From Bacteroidota bacterium (lineage in GTDB: Bacteria > Bacteroidota > Bacteroidia > Chitinophagales > Chitinophagaceae): a stretch of DNA of 64,000 bases. Under the pieces are notes generated by a model. The model was not told the origin of the DNA. It ran no database searches and was given only the letters and a program-made list of their open reading frames with translations. This document shows, in pieces, positions 33,789 to 43,887 of the stretch. Location: contig JAEWKK010000022.1 in assembly GCA_023386045.1 (NCBI GenBank), positions 1 through 64,000 of the forward strand. Direction: 5' to 3'. Numbering within the stretch: position 1 is the first letter of the stretch; each line of letters starts with the position of its first letter. Made by a program: the position numbers and the translations under genes.

Positions 33789-34403
33789 TTATTTTATAGA
33801 GAAGCGGGGCAATGATAATTTAAATCTGACTGCAATGACTCTTATTGCAAATATCAATAGTATACAGCTGATCCTGGAAACATCGGCATTCATTTGTGTT
33901 TTCGATAAAAAATAAAAGACAATGCCACCCAGTATGCAGGCAAGTGCATAGATCTCCTTCTGAAAAATCAATGGCACTTTATTCAGCAACACATCCCTCA
34001 ATACACCGCCAAAGCAGGCCGAAATAGTGCCCAGTGCTATGCAGATGCCTGCGCTGAAACCTTTATGTAGTCCTATCTCGATGCCGATGATGGTAAAAAG
34101 TCCCAGGCCAAGTGCGTCAAATAGAAAAAGCGCCGTGGTGAGCTGCCTGAGATAAGCACCAAACAACATAGTGGCAATGGCCGACAAGAATATGATTCCA
34201 ATTGTGAAATCGTTCTGCAACCAGTTCACTGGAAAATTTCCAACAAGCATGTCCCTGATGGTGCCGCCGCCAATGGCAGTAGCAAATGAAATAATCAGTG
34301 TACCAAAAGGATCCAGCTTTCTTTCCATGGCAGAAAAAGCTCCCGCCACTGCAAAAGCCAGTGTTCCCAGTATATCAATAACGTTGAGAAAATTTGAATA
34401 CAC
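33789..34403 (-). CDS. Trimeric intracellular cation channel family protein (UPF0126)
   Basis: A 204-residue membrane protein with six to seven helices. The duplicated glycine motif is visible: FATAIGGGTIRDMLVG in the first half and ISACFGGVLRDVLLNKVP in the second, marking the two inverted halves of bacterial TRIC channels. It may pass K+ or another cation. It begins a TRIC/PhzF/small-membrane-protein operon. Confidence 0.92.
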   Translation of the reverse strand: MYSNFLNVIDILGTLAFAVAGAFSAMERKLDPFGTLIISFATAIGGGTIRDMLVGNFPVNWLQNDFTIGIIFLSAIATMLFGAYLRQLTTALFLFDALGLGLFTIIGIEIGLHKGFSAGICIALGTISACFGGVLRDVLLNKVPLIFQKEIYALACILGGIVFYFLSKTQMNADVSRISCILLIFAIRVIAVRFKLSLPRFSIK

Positions 34404-34450
34404 AGTTAAAGATAGCCAGACGTATGATTAACACAAAAAGCCTGGAAATC

Positions 34451-34472
34451 AAAAAGCCCCTCGCGGGGCTTT
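34451..34472 (-). terminator. Terminator after the DUF3857 pair
   Basis: On the minus strand AAAGCCCC and GGGGCTTTTT form a short stem and T-tract 22 bp after the stop of the gene at 34494. Confidence 0.8.
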
Positions 34473-34493
34473 CGAATGATATAGAATGAAATT

Positions 34494-36740
34494 TTATTTC
34501 CTTTTCAAAACAATCTTAGCCTGGCTGAATTTATAAGCTGGTTCCAGGAAGGCTATATAGTTTGGCCAGGTTTCTTTTTTATCAAAGCTCTTTTTATACA
34601 CCTTCCTTGTAGTGATGATCAGTTGGTCATTTTCAACCTTTGCGGTGCTGATAAAGCTGCCGCTTTCATTGTCTGCTGACATATTGAGCTCCTGTAATCC
34701 TTCAACTGTATACTCTTTGGGAATATTGAGTGTAATGCTGTTCTCCAGCACCCTCGCATGCGGGATCCATATATCAGTCTGCCGGGTTTTCATTTCATTT
34801 GAATCCAGTTTGATCTGGTCGCCAATGAGCTTTCCTACTTCAATAATGAAATTCCTGCCTGCCTTGCTGACCAGTTTTTTCACCGTGAATTTTTCTTTGT
34901 ACTGCAACCAGGCAGTATCACCGTAACGGCCATCCCTGATCAATTCAAAATCTTCGTATTTATCAATGTCAAATTCTGATTTGATGTCTTTCTCAAACAA
35001 TTCCTTTCTTTCTCTTACACGCTCTTCCTGTTCGGGGTCTTCATAGCTAACCGAAGATTCAATCACCGGCTCATCTTTCTTGCCTTTTGCTTTTGGTGTA
35101 TTGAAGTATTTCTCAAAATCATACTTCAGGTAAGACCTGTCAAGGTTGGCCTGGGCGATCTTGGCATTCTTTGGTGCTCCCAGGAAAGTGCTGGTCCTTT
35201 CTATTCTCATCACATCCATGGCATCAGAAAGCGTGATTTCAAATGCTTCTTTTTCTACATGATCTTCTGCTTTGGAAGCAGGAATGCTGGCCCGGAAATA
35301 CTGGTCTTTTTCCTGGTAACCGATGGCATAACCTTCCGCTCCCTCCATATAAGAATAAGGCTGGGCAAAGGCATCAAAATTATTGAATGCATCGAGGTAA
35401 TAGAGCTTGCCTTTGCTTCTTACGCGTAACATGAAGTCCAGTTCTTCTGTGAAAAGAGCATCGCGCCAGCTTCCATATTTTCTTGGTACGTATACAAACA
35501 GTTCTGATTGTATGCCCATGAAAGCAAGCGACATGCGAAGAGCTGTTGCAAAGGTGAGACTGTTGATACGGATCTCGTCTTCTTTTTCAATCTTCTGCGA
35601 CACCACATCTTTTTTCTCAGCAGCTAATACTTTCTTGTATAATTTTTTACCCGTCATGTATTTCTCCAGCTCGGAATGCACGGGACCTTTGTAATACATT
35701 TCAAGAAAAACCTTTCGCAGGCAATAGTAGGTTTCGCGCATGATGTCGTTATCATTCTTTAAACCGCCTTCTGCTTTTTTCTTTGCCATGTACTCCGTGG
35801 TATATCCCACCAGTGAATTAACCGTGGGTGTAACATAAGCGCCGGCACCTGCATAACGCCTGTACACATCTGCAATATCAAGTCCTGAACGATCAACGGT
35901 TGCCTGGCCCAGTCCTTTGGAGTCTTCGTCATTATCAGACAAGAGCACAACACGAAACTTTACTGTTGGTGTGTTCCTGTATTCCAGGTTCCAGCGTTCA
36001 TCAATGGACTTTTCACGGTCCTTATCCATAAAGTAATAACTCAGGTAAGAATTTCTATCGCCGTATACAGAAGATTTAGAATCGAATTTAATGTTAGGTG
36101 CTCCGTTGTATGCACGGTAACGAACCTTCATGCCATCAGCCATGGTAAACTTATATACCTGGAACATGGTGGGATAATTATTCGAAAGCGAAAACAGGAA
36201 GGGTGTGAACTGTATGCCTTCCGTACGCATGTCCCAATCGAAAGAAGATTTAACTGTATAATCAATGATGTCGCCCACTTCCAGGTCGGGAATGGCGATC
36301 TTCATTGATTTGATGTTCTGCTTGATATAAATAGGACGATAAATGGCAGGAACATCTTTTTCTTCTTCAATAGCAGTCTTCATATCAATGCTTACTTCCT
36401 TGCCATTCGCCTTGATCACTTTGTATTCGGCACTGCCATCCCTGCCCATGGTAACGTAATAGAAAGTTGAGAAGTTTTCCAGTGAGTTCTTATCCTGTAG
36501 CCTGATGCGCTTGTGAATGTACTCGTGAATGCGCACAACAGCAGCAGTTTTACCCGCAAAAATTCTTGTAAAAAGGTATTCTGTTTTTTGCCCGATGATG
36601 ACAGCACTTTCTGTCTTCCATTTTTCAGGAACAGTGGTGACTTTGAATTCATCTTCTATAGTATTTCCCAGTTGAGGAGTTTGTGCAAAAAGGGTAATAG
36701 AAGTCATTACAAAGAGGCAGGCAATAAAATTTCGAAGCAT
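34494..36740 (-). CDS. DUF3857 protein with degenerate transglutaminase-like domain
   Basis: A 748-residue exported protein with a signal peptide ending at LFAQ. The N-terminal ~300 residues are the DUF3857 beta region (for example RIHEYIHKRIRLQDKNSLEN). The middle resembles its upstream neighbour's transglutaminase domain, but at the Cys position there is Ser (RINSLTFATALRMSL) and the His position is not conserved (ELDFMLRV); only the Asp (YYLDAFNNF) is evident. It is therefore probably not catalytic. It lies 17 bp after its active-looking paralogue. Confidence 0.83.
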   Translation of the reverse strand: MLRNFIACLFVMTSITLFAQTPQLGNTIEDEFKVTTVPEKWKTESAVIIGQKTEYLFTRIFAGKTAAVVRIHEYIHKRIRLQDKNSLENFSTFYYVTMGRDGSAEYKVIKANGKEVSIDMKTAIEEEKDVPAIYRPIYIKQNIKSMKIAIPDLEVGDIIDYTVKSSFDWDMRTEGIQFTPFLFSLSNNYPTMFQVYKFTMADGMKVRYRAYNGAPNIKFDSKSSVYGDRNSYLSYYFMDKDREKSIDERWNLEYRNTPTVKFRVVLLSDNDEDSKGLGQATVDRSGLDIADVYRRYAGAGAYVTPTVNSLVGYTTEYMAKKKAEGGLKNDNDIMRETYYCLRKVFLEMYYKGPVHSELEKYMTGKKLYKKVLAAEKKDVVSQKIEKEDEIRINSLTFATALRMSLAFMGIQSELFVYVPRKYGSWRDALFTEELDFMLRVRSKGKLYYLDAFNNFDAFAQPYSYMEGAEGYAIGYQEKDQYFRASIPASKAEDHVEKEAFEITLSDAMDVMRIERTSTFLGAPKNAKIAQANLDRSYLKYDFEKYFNTPKAKGKKDEPVIESSVSYEDPEQEERVRERKELFEKDIKSEFDIDKYEDFELIRDGRYGDTAWLQYKEKFTVKKLVSKAGRNFIIEVGKLIGDQIKLDSNEMKTRQTDIWIPHARVLENSITLNIPKEYTVEGLQELNMSADNESGSFISTAKVENDQLIITTRKVYKKSFDKKETWPNYIAFLEPAYKFSQAKIVLKRK

Positions 36741-36757
36741 AAACTTTGGTTGAGTGA

Positions 36758-38680
36758 TTATTTGGTTAACACGACCTGGTCGTTATAAAATTTATTGATG
36801 TCGGCAATGAAGGCATTCCATGCGGCGAATTCTGATTTCTTAAGAATGGTCTTGTTAACTATGATCGTCTTTTTGTAAATGATTGCCTTGCCATTATTTG
36901 TGTAGGAACCTTCGAAGGAATAATCGGGCGTAAGTTTTTTTACGGGTGCCGGCAGGTAATCCACTTTATATCCTGCAGGAATAGCCATTTCAGTAATCGT
37001 AGTATAGTAATATTTCTGCCGAAACTCATAATCATTTTTCCTGTCGACAGGCATTTCAGAAGAACCAAAATCCTTGTCCCAGTCCATTACGATATACATT
37101 TCATTACCGGCTTTTGTAACCTGGTGTGAAGTTTTAAAATCGAAAGTCAGTTGCAAAGGTTTCTGCCTGTCTGAAAAATCCGAATTCTTGATATTGGATA
37201 CTTCCACATTCACATCACCGTTACGGATGTAGTTAGAAAGCAATTCATTCTTGTTATCATTGCGCATGGAGGTATAAATACTCTGCAACCTGATTTTTGA
37301 CTCGCCATTAAATTCATTGGTTGTGGTTCCTACCAGCCTGTCATCTACGATCGACATTTTGGTTTGTTTGCTTTCCTTGTTGCGTTCTGCCGGGAATAAA
37401 GGAATCTTTTCGAGGATAAAGTTCTTACCATCTTCTATCAGCACCTGCTTACCCTGGATCCTTGCAGCGTAATCATTCAGCGCCATGTGCTCTTCTGTGC
37501 CATCAAGAAAATACTTCTTACCATTCAGTATCACAGTACAGATCATATGATTGTCCACACATAGCGAAGGCAATGAATAATCATAAGGAAGGTCTGAGGT
37601 GCCGATCCAGGTAAGACGTGCATCAAAGCCTGCAAGCTTCAGCATTTCTTTCAGCAGGTTGGCCTTGCCCTTGCAATCACCATATTTATTTTTATAAACA
37701 TTCTGTGCCGCATCAGGTCTGAAACCCATGATACCATTTTCAAAAGCGATGTAACGGATATTATCCTGCACCCAGTAAAAAATGCTTTCCAGTTTTTCCA
37801 GGTCTGTTTTTTTACCAAAGGTGAGTTCTGTAACTTTTCCCTTGATCTCATCGGGGTTGTTGCCAATATCAGATGTAACTGTATGATACCAGCCATAGAG
37901 GTCCTTTACATTTTCAAAAAGAACATTGCGAACACCATTATCATTAAATGCCTTGCTGACGCAAATAACATGCGGGAAAGAAATAGCATGATTGGGTGAT
38001 GATGATTCACGTACATAAGCCTGCGCATCAGTTTTGCGGTAAGTGATCCTGGTGATGCCACCTTCCTGCACCGATGTTTTTTCAATCCCCTGCCCTGCGA
38101 AATTGAATTCGCGAAGGTCAATTTCCATCCAGGAAGGAACGTTGAACTGAACAATCCTCTCTACTGCCGGCATGGAATGATTGAAATAAAAGGAAGTAAG
38201 AAACTTGATGTCCTTATAGTTCTCTACGTAATTATATTTAAAGGCCTTGCCTCTTTCTCCCAGGGGAAATTTTACCCGGCAAAGTTTCAGGTCGCTGTGA
38301 AAAATATTTTCTTCATTATAGGATCCGCAAAGCTTCTCCACTTTCACTTCTTTTGAATCAGGATTCATCACCTTGAGGTTATCAATGGCCAGCTGGTCAT
38401 AATAAAAAAGACCATCCTCGTATTTGAGGTAATCTTTTAATGGCACCAGGGTGATCTCGTTATGCACCGAAGCTTTTACCCTGGCTTCACCAGGAGCTGC
38501 AGCAGGATTCAAACTAAAATCCACCACTTCCTTATAAGTAGCTGCTACAACATCTTCCTTGGGAAAGCTTTTTTTCCATTCTGGAATCCGCGAGGTAAAA
38601 TCGGATTGAGCAAAAGAGGAAACCGAAAAAAGGGCAAGGGTTAACAGACCTGTTAGGGGCAGGGCACATGACTTGGACAT
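36758..38680 (-). CDS. DUF3857 / transglutaminase-like exported protein
   Basis: A 640-residue protein with a signal peptide (ALFSVSSFAQ), a DUF3857 N-terminal region of about 260 residues and a transglutaminase-like domain. The catalytic triad is clear: Cys336 in KYGDCKGKANLL, His378 in VDNHMICTV and Asp393 in YFLDGTEEH. It is probably a periplasmic or surface thiol protease or transglutaminase. It is co-transcribed with the paralogue at 34494, whose triad is lost, suggesting an active/inactive pair. Confidence 0.88.
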   Translation of the reverse strand: MSKSCALPLTGLLTLALFSVSSFAQSDFTSRIPEWKKSFPKEDVVAATYKEVVDFSLNPAAAPGEARVKASVHNEITLVPLKDYLKYEDGLFYYDQLAIDNLKVMNPDSKEVKVEKLCGSYNEENIFHSDLKLCRVKFPLGERGKAFKYNYVENYKDIKFLTSFYFNHSMPAVERIVQFNVPSWMEIDLREFNFAGQGIEKTSVQEGGITRITYRKTDAQAYVRESSSPNHAISFPHVICVSKAFNDNGVRNVLFENVKDLYGWYHTVTSDIGNNPDEIKGKVTELTFGKKTDLEKLESIFYWVQDNIRYIAFENGIMGFRPDAAQNVYKNKYGDCKGKANLLKEMLKLAGFDARLTWIGTSDLPYDYSLPSLCVDNHMICTVILNGKKYFLDGTEEHMALNDYAARIQGKQVLIEDGKNFILEKIPLFPAERNKESKQTKMSIVDDRLVGTTTNEFNGESKIRLQSIYTSMRNDNKNELLSNYIRNGDVNVEVSNIKNSDFSDRQKPLQLTFDFKTSHQVTKAGNEMYIVMDWDKDFGSSEMPVDRKNDYEFRQKYYYTTITEMAIPAGYKVDYLPAPVKKLTPDYSFEGSYTNNGKAIIYKKTIIVNKTILKKSEFAAWNAFIADINKFYNDQVVLTK

Positions 38681-38871
38681 CTCAGTTAGTTTTTGTGGTC
38701 TGGTAAAATATAAATTTTTCCTTTAATCTGGCATGAGGTGAATAAATATTCTGAATAAATCACTTAACTATTAAAATCAGGATGAATTAAGAAGGTAATG
38801 ATGAAAGTTTTGGGGATGATAAGGCATTTAGCCTTTACGGCTGACCACAGCTAAGTTTGAGTAAGGACATT

Positions 38872-38898
38872 AAAAAAGTCCTCGTGAAGAGGACTTTC
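38872..38898 (-). terminator. Terminator after the E1 gene
   Basis: On the minus strand AAAGTCCTC and GAGGACTTT form a 9-bp stem with T-tract, about 17 bp after the stop of the E1 gene. Confidence 0.87.
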
Positions 38899-38914
38899 TG
38901 AAAATTATTATACT

Positions 38915-41296
38915 TTATTCCGACATCATTTCTTTTATCACCCCTTTGATCTCTTCTGCATTGGGCTTGCTGAAATAATCGCCATCGCTGCCATAGGCAG
39001 GCCTGTGTGCTTTGGCGGTAATGGTTCTTGGCGATACATCCAGCCAACGGTAGCCACCCTGTTTTTCCATAACCTGGTTGAACATATATGCTGCTGCTCC
39101 TCCGGGAACATCTTCATCAACAAAAACAATCCGGTTGGTTTTTTTCAATGATTCCAGGATGAGATGATTGATATCAAATGGAAGCAGGGTCTGTACATCC
39201 ACTACTTCGCAGCTGATGCCTGATTTTTCCAGCAACTGTACGGCTTCAAGAACAATGCGCAAAGTGGAACCATAGGTTACAATAGTAACATCGCTTCCTT
39301 CCCTGATGATTTCCGGAATACCCAATGGAACGGTATACTCCAACAGGTTGGCAGGTAATTTTTCCTTGAGTCTGTAGCCATTCAGGCATTCTACAACAAT
39401 ACCCGGGTCATTGCTTTGCAACAAAGTATTGTACATACCAACAGCCTGAGTCATATTGCGAGGAACACAAACATGCATTCCCCGAAGCGCGTTGATCACC
39501 ACACCCATGGGAGAACCGCTGTGCCAGATACCTTCCAGCCTATGCCCGCGTGTACGTACAATCAGGGGACAGCTTTGCTGGCCTTTGGTACGAAAGTGCA
39601 AAGTTGAAACATCATCACTCAAAGGCTGCAAACCATACAGGAGATAATCAAGGTACTGGATCTCTGCGATCGGTCTCAGGCCACGCAAGGCCAGTCCAAT
39701 TCCCTGGCCCATGATAGTCAGCTCGCGGATGCCTGTATCGAAGATCCGTTGTTCGCCATATTTAGCCTGCAAACCGGCAAAGCCCTGGTTCACATCACCT
39801 ATATAACCCAGATCTTCACCAAAGGCAAAAACTTTTGGATTGCTGGCAAAGAGTTCGTCAAAATAATGATTGAGTACTTCAAAACCATTAACCAGGGGAG
39901 CATCATCCGCAAATGATGGTTTGGTTTCTGTCACCTTTAAGGCGCTTTTGGGACCTTCATTATAAAGGCAGGTATTATAGAGTGATTGGTTCTGCTCCTG
40001 TAATTCCTGGTAATATTCCTTTAAGCCAAAGGTTTCCTGGCCTTGCAACAGTTCAATAGCCGCATCAAGCACACGCAGAACATCCCTGCGCAGGGGCTCC
40101 CTGATAGAAGACAATTCTTTTGCAAGAGGTTCCAGTCCGGTGTTCCCGGTTTGACCGATAGCTGCGTGTAAAAGTTCTTCTGCCCGGGCCACCTGGTTTT
40201 TAATAGGTTGGAGATAAGCTTCCCAGGCTGCATTTTTTTCAGCACGCACCTGCTCTTTTACTTCCTGTTCGATATGAGAGAGTTCTTCTTCTGTTGCAAG
40301 TACATTGGCAATGATCCATTCGCGCATTTTGCGCTGGCCATCCCATTCTTTTTCCCATTCCAGGCGCTCGGGCGTTTTATAGCGCTCATGGCTTCCCGAA
40401 GTGGAATGTCCCTGGGGCTGCGTCAGTTCTTCAACATGAAACAGGGTTGGCGTATGGGTTTCCCTTGCCAGGCGTATCCCCTCTTCAAAGGTTTCGCAAA
40501 GACTGGCATAATCCCAGCCTTTCACCTTGTAAATATTATAGCCATTGCTACCTTCTTCTTTTTGCATGCCACTCAGTGCTTCTGAAATGGAGGCTTTTGT
40601 GGTTTGGTATTTTTTAGGAACCGAGATGCCATAGCCATCATCCCAGACAAATACTACCAGCGGCACCTGGAGAACGCCGGCTGCATTGATGGTTTCCCAG
40701 AACTGGCCTTCAGAGGTAGAAGCATCACCAATGGTGCAAAAGCAAACCTCATTACCATGATCGGAAAGTGTGGTAAATTCTTTGAGTTGCTCCACATTCC
40801 TGAAAGATTTGGAAGCAAAGGCAAGTCCCAGTCCCCGTACCATTTGCCCGGCTGTGGGAGCAATATCAGAAGACACATTTTTCCGGTTCACCAGGTCCAG
40901 CCATTCACCATTGTCATCTACAAACCTTGAAGCAAAATGTGCGTTCATCTGCCTTCCTGCGCTGAAAGGCTCATTTTCTATATTGGGATCAGCATAAAGC
41001 TGTGCAAAAAACTGTTGAACTGTTGCCAGTCCGGCAGCGAACATAAAGGTCTGGTCGCGGTAATAACCGGAACGGAAGTCGCCTGGCTGGAAAAATTTAG
41101 CCATGGCTACCTGGGCTACTTCCTTACCATCTCCGAAAATGCCAAATTTGGCCTTACCGGTGAGCACTTCTTTCCTTCCCAGCAAACTGGTTTCCCGGCT
41201 CATACAAACCATCCTGTAATCCTGCAATACCTCTTCCCTGAAATTATCAAATGATAATTGCTCCAGACGCTGGCCGGTTTCAAATGAATTTTCCAT
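38915..41296 (-). CDS. Fused 2-oxoacid dehydrogenase E1 (alpha-beta), branched-chain type
   Basis: A 793-residue single chain joining both E1 subunits. Residues ~20-400 are the alpha part with the thiamine-diphosphate site (IGDASTSEGQFWETINAAG to WDDGYGIS). Residues ~470-793 are the beta part (FAFGEDLGYIGDVNQGF, QYLDYLLYGLQPL, VDVQTLLPFD, VDEDVPGGAAAYM). Family members decarboxylate branched-chain or related 2-oxoacids and pass the acyl group to a lipoyl E2. E2 and E3 are not in the window. Fusion of alpha and beta is common in Bacteroidota. Confidence 0.92.
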   Translation of the reverse strand: MENSFETGQRLEQLSFDNFREEVLQDYRMVCMSRETSLLGRKEVLTGKAKFGIFGDGKEVAQVAMAKFFQPGDFRSGYYRDQTFMFAAGLATVQQFFAQLYADPNIENEPFSAGRQMNAHFASRFVDDNGEWLDLVNRKNVSSDIAPTAGQMVRGLGLAFASKSFRNVEQLKEFTTLSDHGNEVCFCTIGDASTSEGQFWETINAAGVLQVPLVVFVWDDGYGISVPKKYQTTKASISEALSGMQKEEGSNGYNIYKVKGWDYASLCETFEEGIRLARETHTPTLFHVEELTQPQGHSTSGSHERYKTPERLEWEKEWDGQRKMREWIIANVLATEEELSHIEQEVKEQVRAEKNAAWEAYLQPIKNQVARAEELLHAAIGQTGNTGLEPLAKELSSIREPLRRDVLRVLDAAIELLQGQETFGLKEYYQELQEQNQSLYNTCLYNEGPKSALKVTETKPSFADDAPLVNGFEVLNHYFDELFASNPKVFAFGEDLGYIGDVNQGFAGLQAKYGEQRIFDTGIRELTIMGQGIGLALRGLRPIAEIQYLDYLLYGLQPLSDDVSTLHFRTKGQQSCPLIVRTRGHRLEGIWHSGSPMGVVINALRGMHVCVPRNMTQAVGMYNTLLQSNDPGIVVECLNGYRLKEKLPANLLEYTVPLGIPEIIREGSDVTIVTYGSTLRIVLEAVQLLEKSGISCEVVDVQTLLPFDINHLILESLKKTNRIVFVDEDVPGGAAAYMFNQVMEKQGGYRWLDVSPRTITAKAHRPAYGSDGDYFSKPNAEEIKGVIKEMMSE

Positions 41297-41402
41297 GTCG
41301 CAAAAATAGGCTTTAGGGGCTCACCGTTAAAAAAACACAAATTGTCCATTTTACTGGTGATTCCAGCCTGTTTGTTTTATTTTTGATACCCACACCTTAT
41401 TT

Positions 41403-41876
41403 ATGAAGAAAATATCTTTTTTACTGCTTTGCTTTTTTGCCTTCACGGCACTGAATGCCCAAAGCCATGATGGTCACGACCATAATGCGGATAAAACCCT
41501 GCCTGTTTCGGGTGATGCCCTGGAATTAAAAGAGGCTGAACATGATTTTGGCAAGATCCCGCAAAACAAGCCGGTATATTATTATTTCGAGGTGGTAAAC
41601 AAGAGCACAGTTCCCTTAAAGCTTGATAATGTGAGCGCTAGCTGTGGTTGTACTACTCCCGAATGGAGCAAGGACCCTATTCCTGCAGGTGCTACACAAA
41701 AGATCAAAGTAGGTTATAATGCGGCAGCTGAAGGCTATTTTGAAAAATATATTACCATCACATACAACGGATCCGGATCCAAACAAGTCAAGATAAAGGG
41801 AAATGTCTGGAGAGCCCCAGCAGGTTCCGCCCCTTCCAACCAGTCAATAGATTTTTTAAAACAACAAATACAATAA
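41403..41876 (+). CDS. DUF1573 domain exported protein
   Basis: A 157-residue protein with a signal peptide (LLCFFAFTALNAQ), a short His/Asp-rich stretch (SHDGHDHNADK) and one DUF1573 Ig-like domain: FGKIPQNKPVYYYFEVVN, SASCGCTTPEW and KIKVGYNAAAEGYFEKY. The His-rich linker could bind a metal. It is 3 bp before a paralogous gene, so the pair is an operon. Function is unknown. Confidence 0.87.
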   Translation: MKKISFLLLCFFAFTALNAQSHDGHDHNADKTLPVSGDALELKEAEHDFGKIPQNKPVYYYFEVVNKSTVPLKLDNVSASCGCTTPEWSKDPIPAGATQKIKVGYNAAAEGYFEKYITITYNGSGSKQVKIKGNVWRAPAGSAPSNQSIDFLKQQIQ

Positions 41877-41879
41877 GAG

Positions 41880-42392
41880 ATGAAAAAATTGTTTTTACTA
41901 GCTTCTGCTTTTGTAATGGCATTTGGCGCCATGGCCCAACTGAAATCTGAAGACCTGATCAAATTGGATATTGAAAGGTATGATTTCGGAAAGATCAAAC
42001 AGGGTACACCCGTTACTACTTATTTTACTATTACCAATATTAGCGACAAGCCTGTTGTGATCGAGAATGCCTGGGCTGGTTGCGGTTGCACCACTCCGGA
42101 ATATTCAAAAGAACCAATTGCTCCCAACGGCACTTCCAAAATCAAAGTAGGCTACAATGCTGCTGCCATGGGTATTTTTGAAAAAGACGTAAACATCAAA
42201 CTTGCAGGTGTTGATGCTGCAAAAGTGATCAAGATAACAGGTGAGGTTCTGGCCCAGGATGCTTATGATTCCATGGTAAAATCAGAGCCAAAGAAAACTG
42301 AAAAAGCTTCTGATGTTAAGCAGGTAAATCAAACAAAGGCTACCAATACAGCCAAGAAGACCACAGCTAAAAAATCTTCTTCCAAAAAATAA
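41880..42392 (+). CDS. DUF1573 domain exported protein with basic tail
   Basis: A 170-residue paralogue of the preceding protein: signal peptide (FVMAFGAMAQ), DUF1573 domain (DFGKIKQGTPVTTYFTI; AGCGCTTPEYSKEP; KVGYNAAAMGIFEKD), then a Lys/Ser/Thr-rich tail ending KKTTAKKSSSKK. The tail may interact with cell-surface polymers. A strong terminator follows. Confidence 0.87.
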   Translation: MKKLFLLASAFVMAFGAMAQLKSEDLIKLDIERYDFGKIKQGTPVTTYFTITNISDKPVVIENAWAGCGCTTPEYSKEPIAPNGTSKIKVGYNAAAMGIFEKDVNIKLAGVDAAKVIKITGEVLAQDAYDSMVKSEPKKTEKASDVKQVNQTKATNTAKKTTAKKSSSKK

Positions 42393-42410
42393 TTTGTCAT
42401 TAATACTATT

Positions 42411-42439
42411 GATCCCCCGCAAGCCGGGGGATTTTTTTT
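42411..42439 (+). terminator. Terminator of the DUF1573 pair
   Basis: GATCCCCCG and CGGGGGAT form a G/C stem with a short loop and eight T, about 20 bp after the stop. Confidence 0.9.
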
Positions 42440-42519
42440 GTCCCTCCTGTATTCAAAAGCAAATCCTGATATAACCGGGATCAGCATCCACTCTCATTCA
42501 ATCAACTTATTTTTGCTGC

Positions 42520-43752
42520 ATGTTAGAAATTTCAGAACGCGGGCAGCAAATGCCGCCCTCTCCCATCAGAAAGCTGGTACCCTATGCAGAAGCTGCGAAG
42601 AAAAAAGGCACCAGGGTTTTTCACCTCAACATAGGTCAGCCCGATATTGAAACTCCTCCTTCAATTATGGATGCAGTGCGAAAGGCCGACATCAGGGTTT
42701 TGGAATACAGCCATAGTGCAGGAAATGAAAGCTATCGCCGCAAGCTGGTACAGTATTACCAGTCGGTAGGAATCAATGTAAGCGCAGACCAGATCCTGGT
42801 AACTACAGGTGGTTCAGAAGCCATCATGTTTGGATTTTTTACCTGCCTCAATCCTGGCGATGAGGTTATCATACCAGAACCATTTTATGCCAATTACAAT
42901 GGGTTTGCTGTAGCTGCAGGAGTGAAGGTGGTTCCCATCACTTCACGAATAGAAAATGGATTTGCACTGCCACCAATTTCTGATTTTGAAAAAGTGATCA
43001 CACCAAGAACTAAAGCCATCGTGGTTTGCAGTCCAAACAATCCTACAGGATATGTATACAGCAGGGAAGAAATGGAAGATCTTAAAACCATTTGTCTTCG
43101 CTACAATCTTTACCTGTTTTCAGATGAAGCTTACAGGGAATTCAGTTATTCGGGAACATATGTCAGTGCCATGCACCTGAATGGTATGGACGAACATGTA
43201 GTGCTGATGGATACAGTAAGCAAAAGATATAGCGCCTGTGGCGCCAGGCTGGGTGCTTTTGTAACAAAGAACAAGGCAGTGTATGATGCCGCCATGAAAT
43301 TTGCTCAGGCAAGATTAAGTCCTCCCGGACTTGCCCAGATCCTTGCTGAAGCAGCGGTTGACCTTCCCTCCTCTTATTTCGATGGACCAAAAGCAGAATA
43401 TCTATCAAGGAGAAACCTGCTGGTAAAACGTCTCAACGACATGCCTGGTGTTTTTTGTCCTAACCCGGGTGGTGCTTTTTATGCTATTGCGAGATTGCCT
43501 ATAGATGATGCTGACAGGTTTTGCCAGTGGTTGCTGGAATCTTTTTCTTACCAAAATCAAACAGTGATGCTGGCACCGGCAACAGGATTTTATGGTACAA
43601 AGGGATTGGGTAAAGATGAAGTGCGACTGGCATATGTACTGAATCTGAAAGACATTGATGAAGCCATGGATTGCCTGGAAAAAGCTCTTGAAGTTTATCC
43701 CGGCAGAACTGAAATAAAAACAAATGCACAGGCGAGTGAAATGAATGCATAA
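42520..43752 (+). CDS. PLP-dependent class I/II aminotransferase
   Basis: A 410-residue fold-type I aminotransferase of the aspartate aminotransferase-like group. The cofactor residues are visible: TTGGSEAIMFGFF (phosphate site), CSPNNPTGYVYS (Asn), SDEAYREFSY (Asp/Tyr) and the Schiff-base Lys in VSKRYSACGARLG. The C-terminal Arg region is also conserved. The substrate pair cannot be told. An ATG at 42520 is used; it stands alone. Confidence 0.92.
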   Translation: MLEISERGQQMPPSPIRKLVPYAEAAKKKGTRVFHLNIGQPDIETPPSIMDAVRKADIRVLEYSHSAGNESYRRKLVQYYQSVGINVSADQILVTTGGSEAIMFGFFTCLNPGDEVIIPEPFYANYNGFAVAAGVKVVPITSRIENGFALPPISDFEKVITPRTKAIVVCSPNNPTGYVYSREEMEDLKTICLRYNLYLFSDEAYREFSYSGTYVSAMHLNGMDEHVVLMDTVSKRYSACGARLGAFVTKNKAVYDAAMKFAQARLSPPGLAQILAEAAVDLPSSYFDGPKAEYLSRRNLLVKRLNDMPGVFCPNPGGAFYAIARLPIDDADRFCQWLLESFSYQNQTVMLAPATGFYGTKGLGKDEVRLAYVLNLKDIDEAMDCLEKALEVYPGRTEIKTNAQASEMNA

Positions 43753-43887
43753 TCCTGTTGCTGTGTATTTTTCTACTCATTCCCTGACAGGGTTACAAGA
43801 GTGAATTCCTGAATTCCCGCTCTTGCTCTGTTTCTCGCTCTATAGTTTTTTAGGAGCACAGGAACCACGAAGAACTCGGCTACTAAC

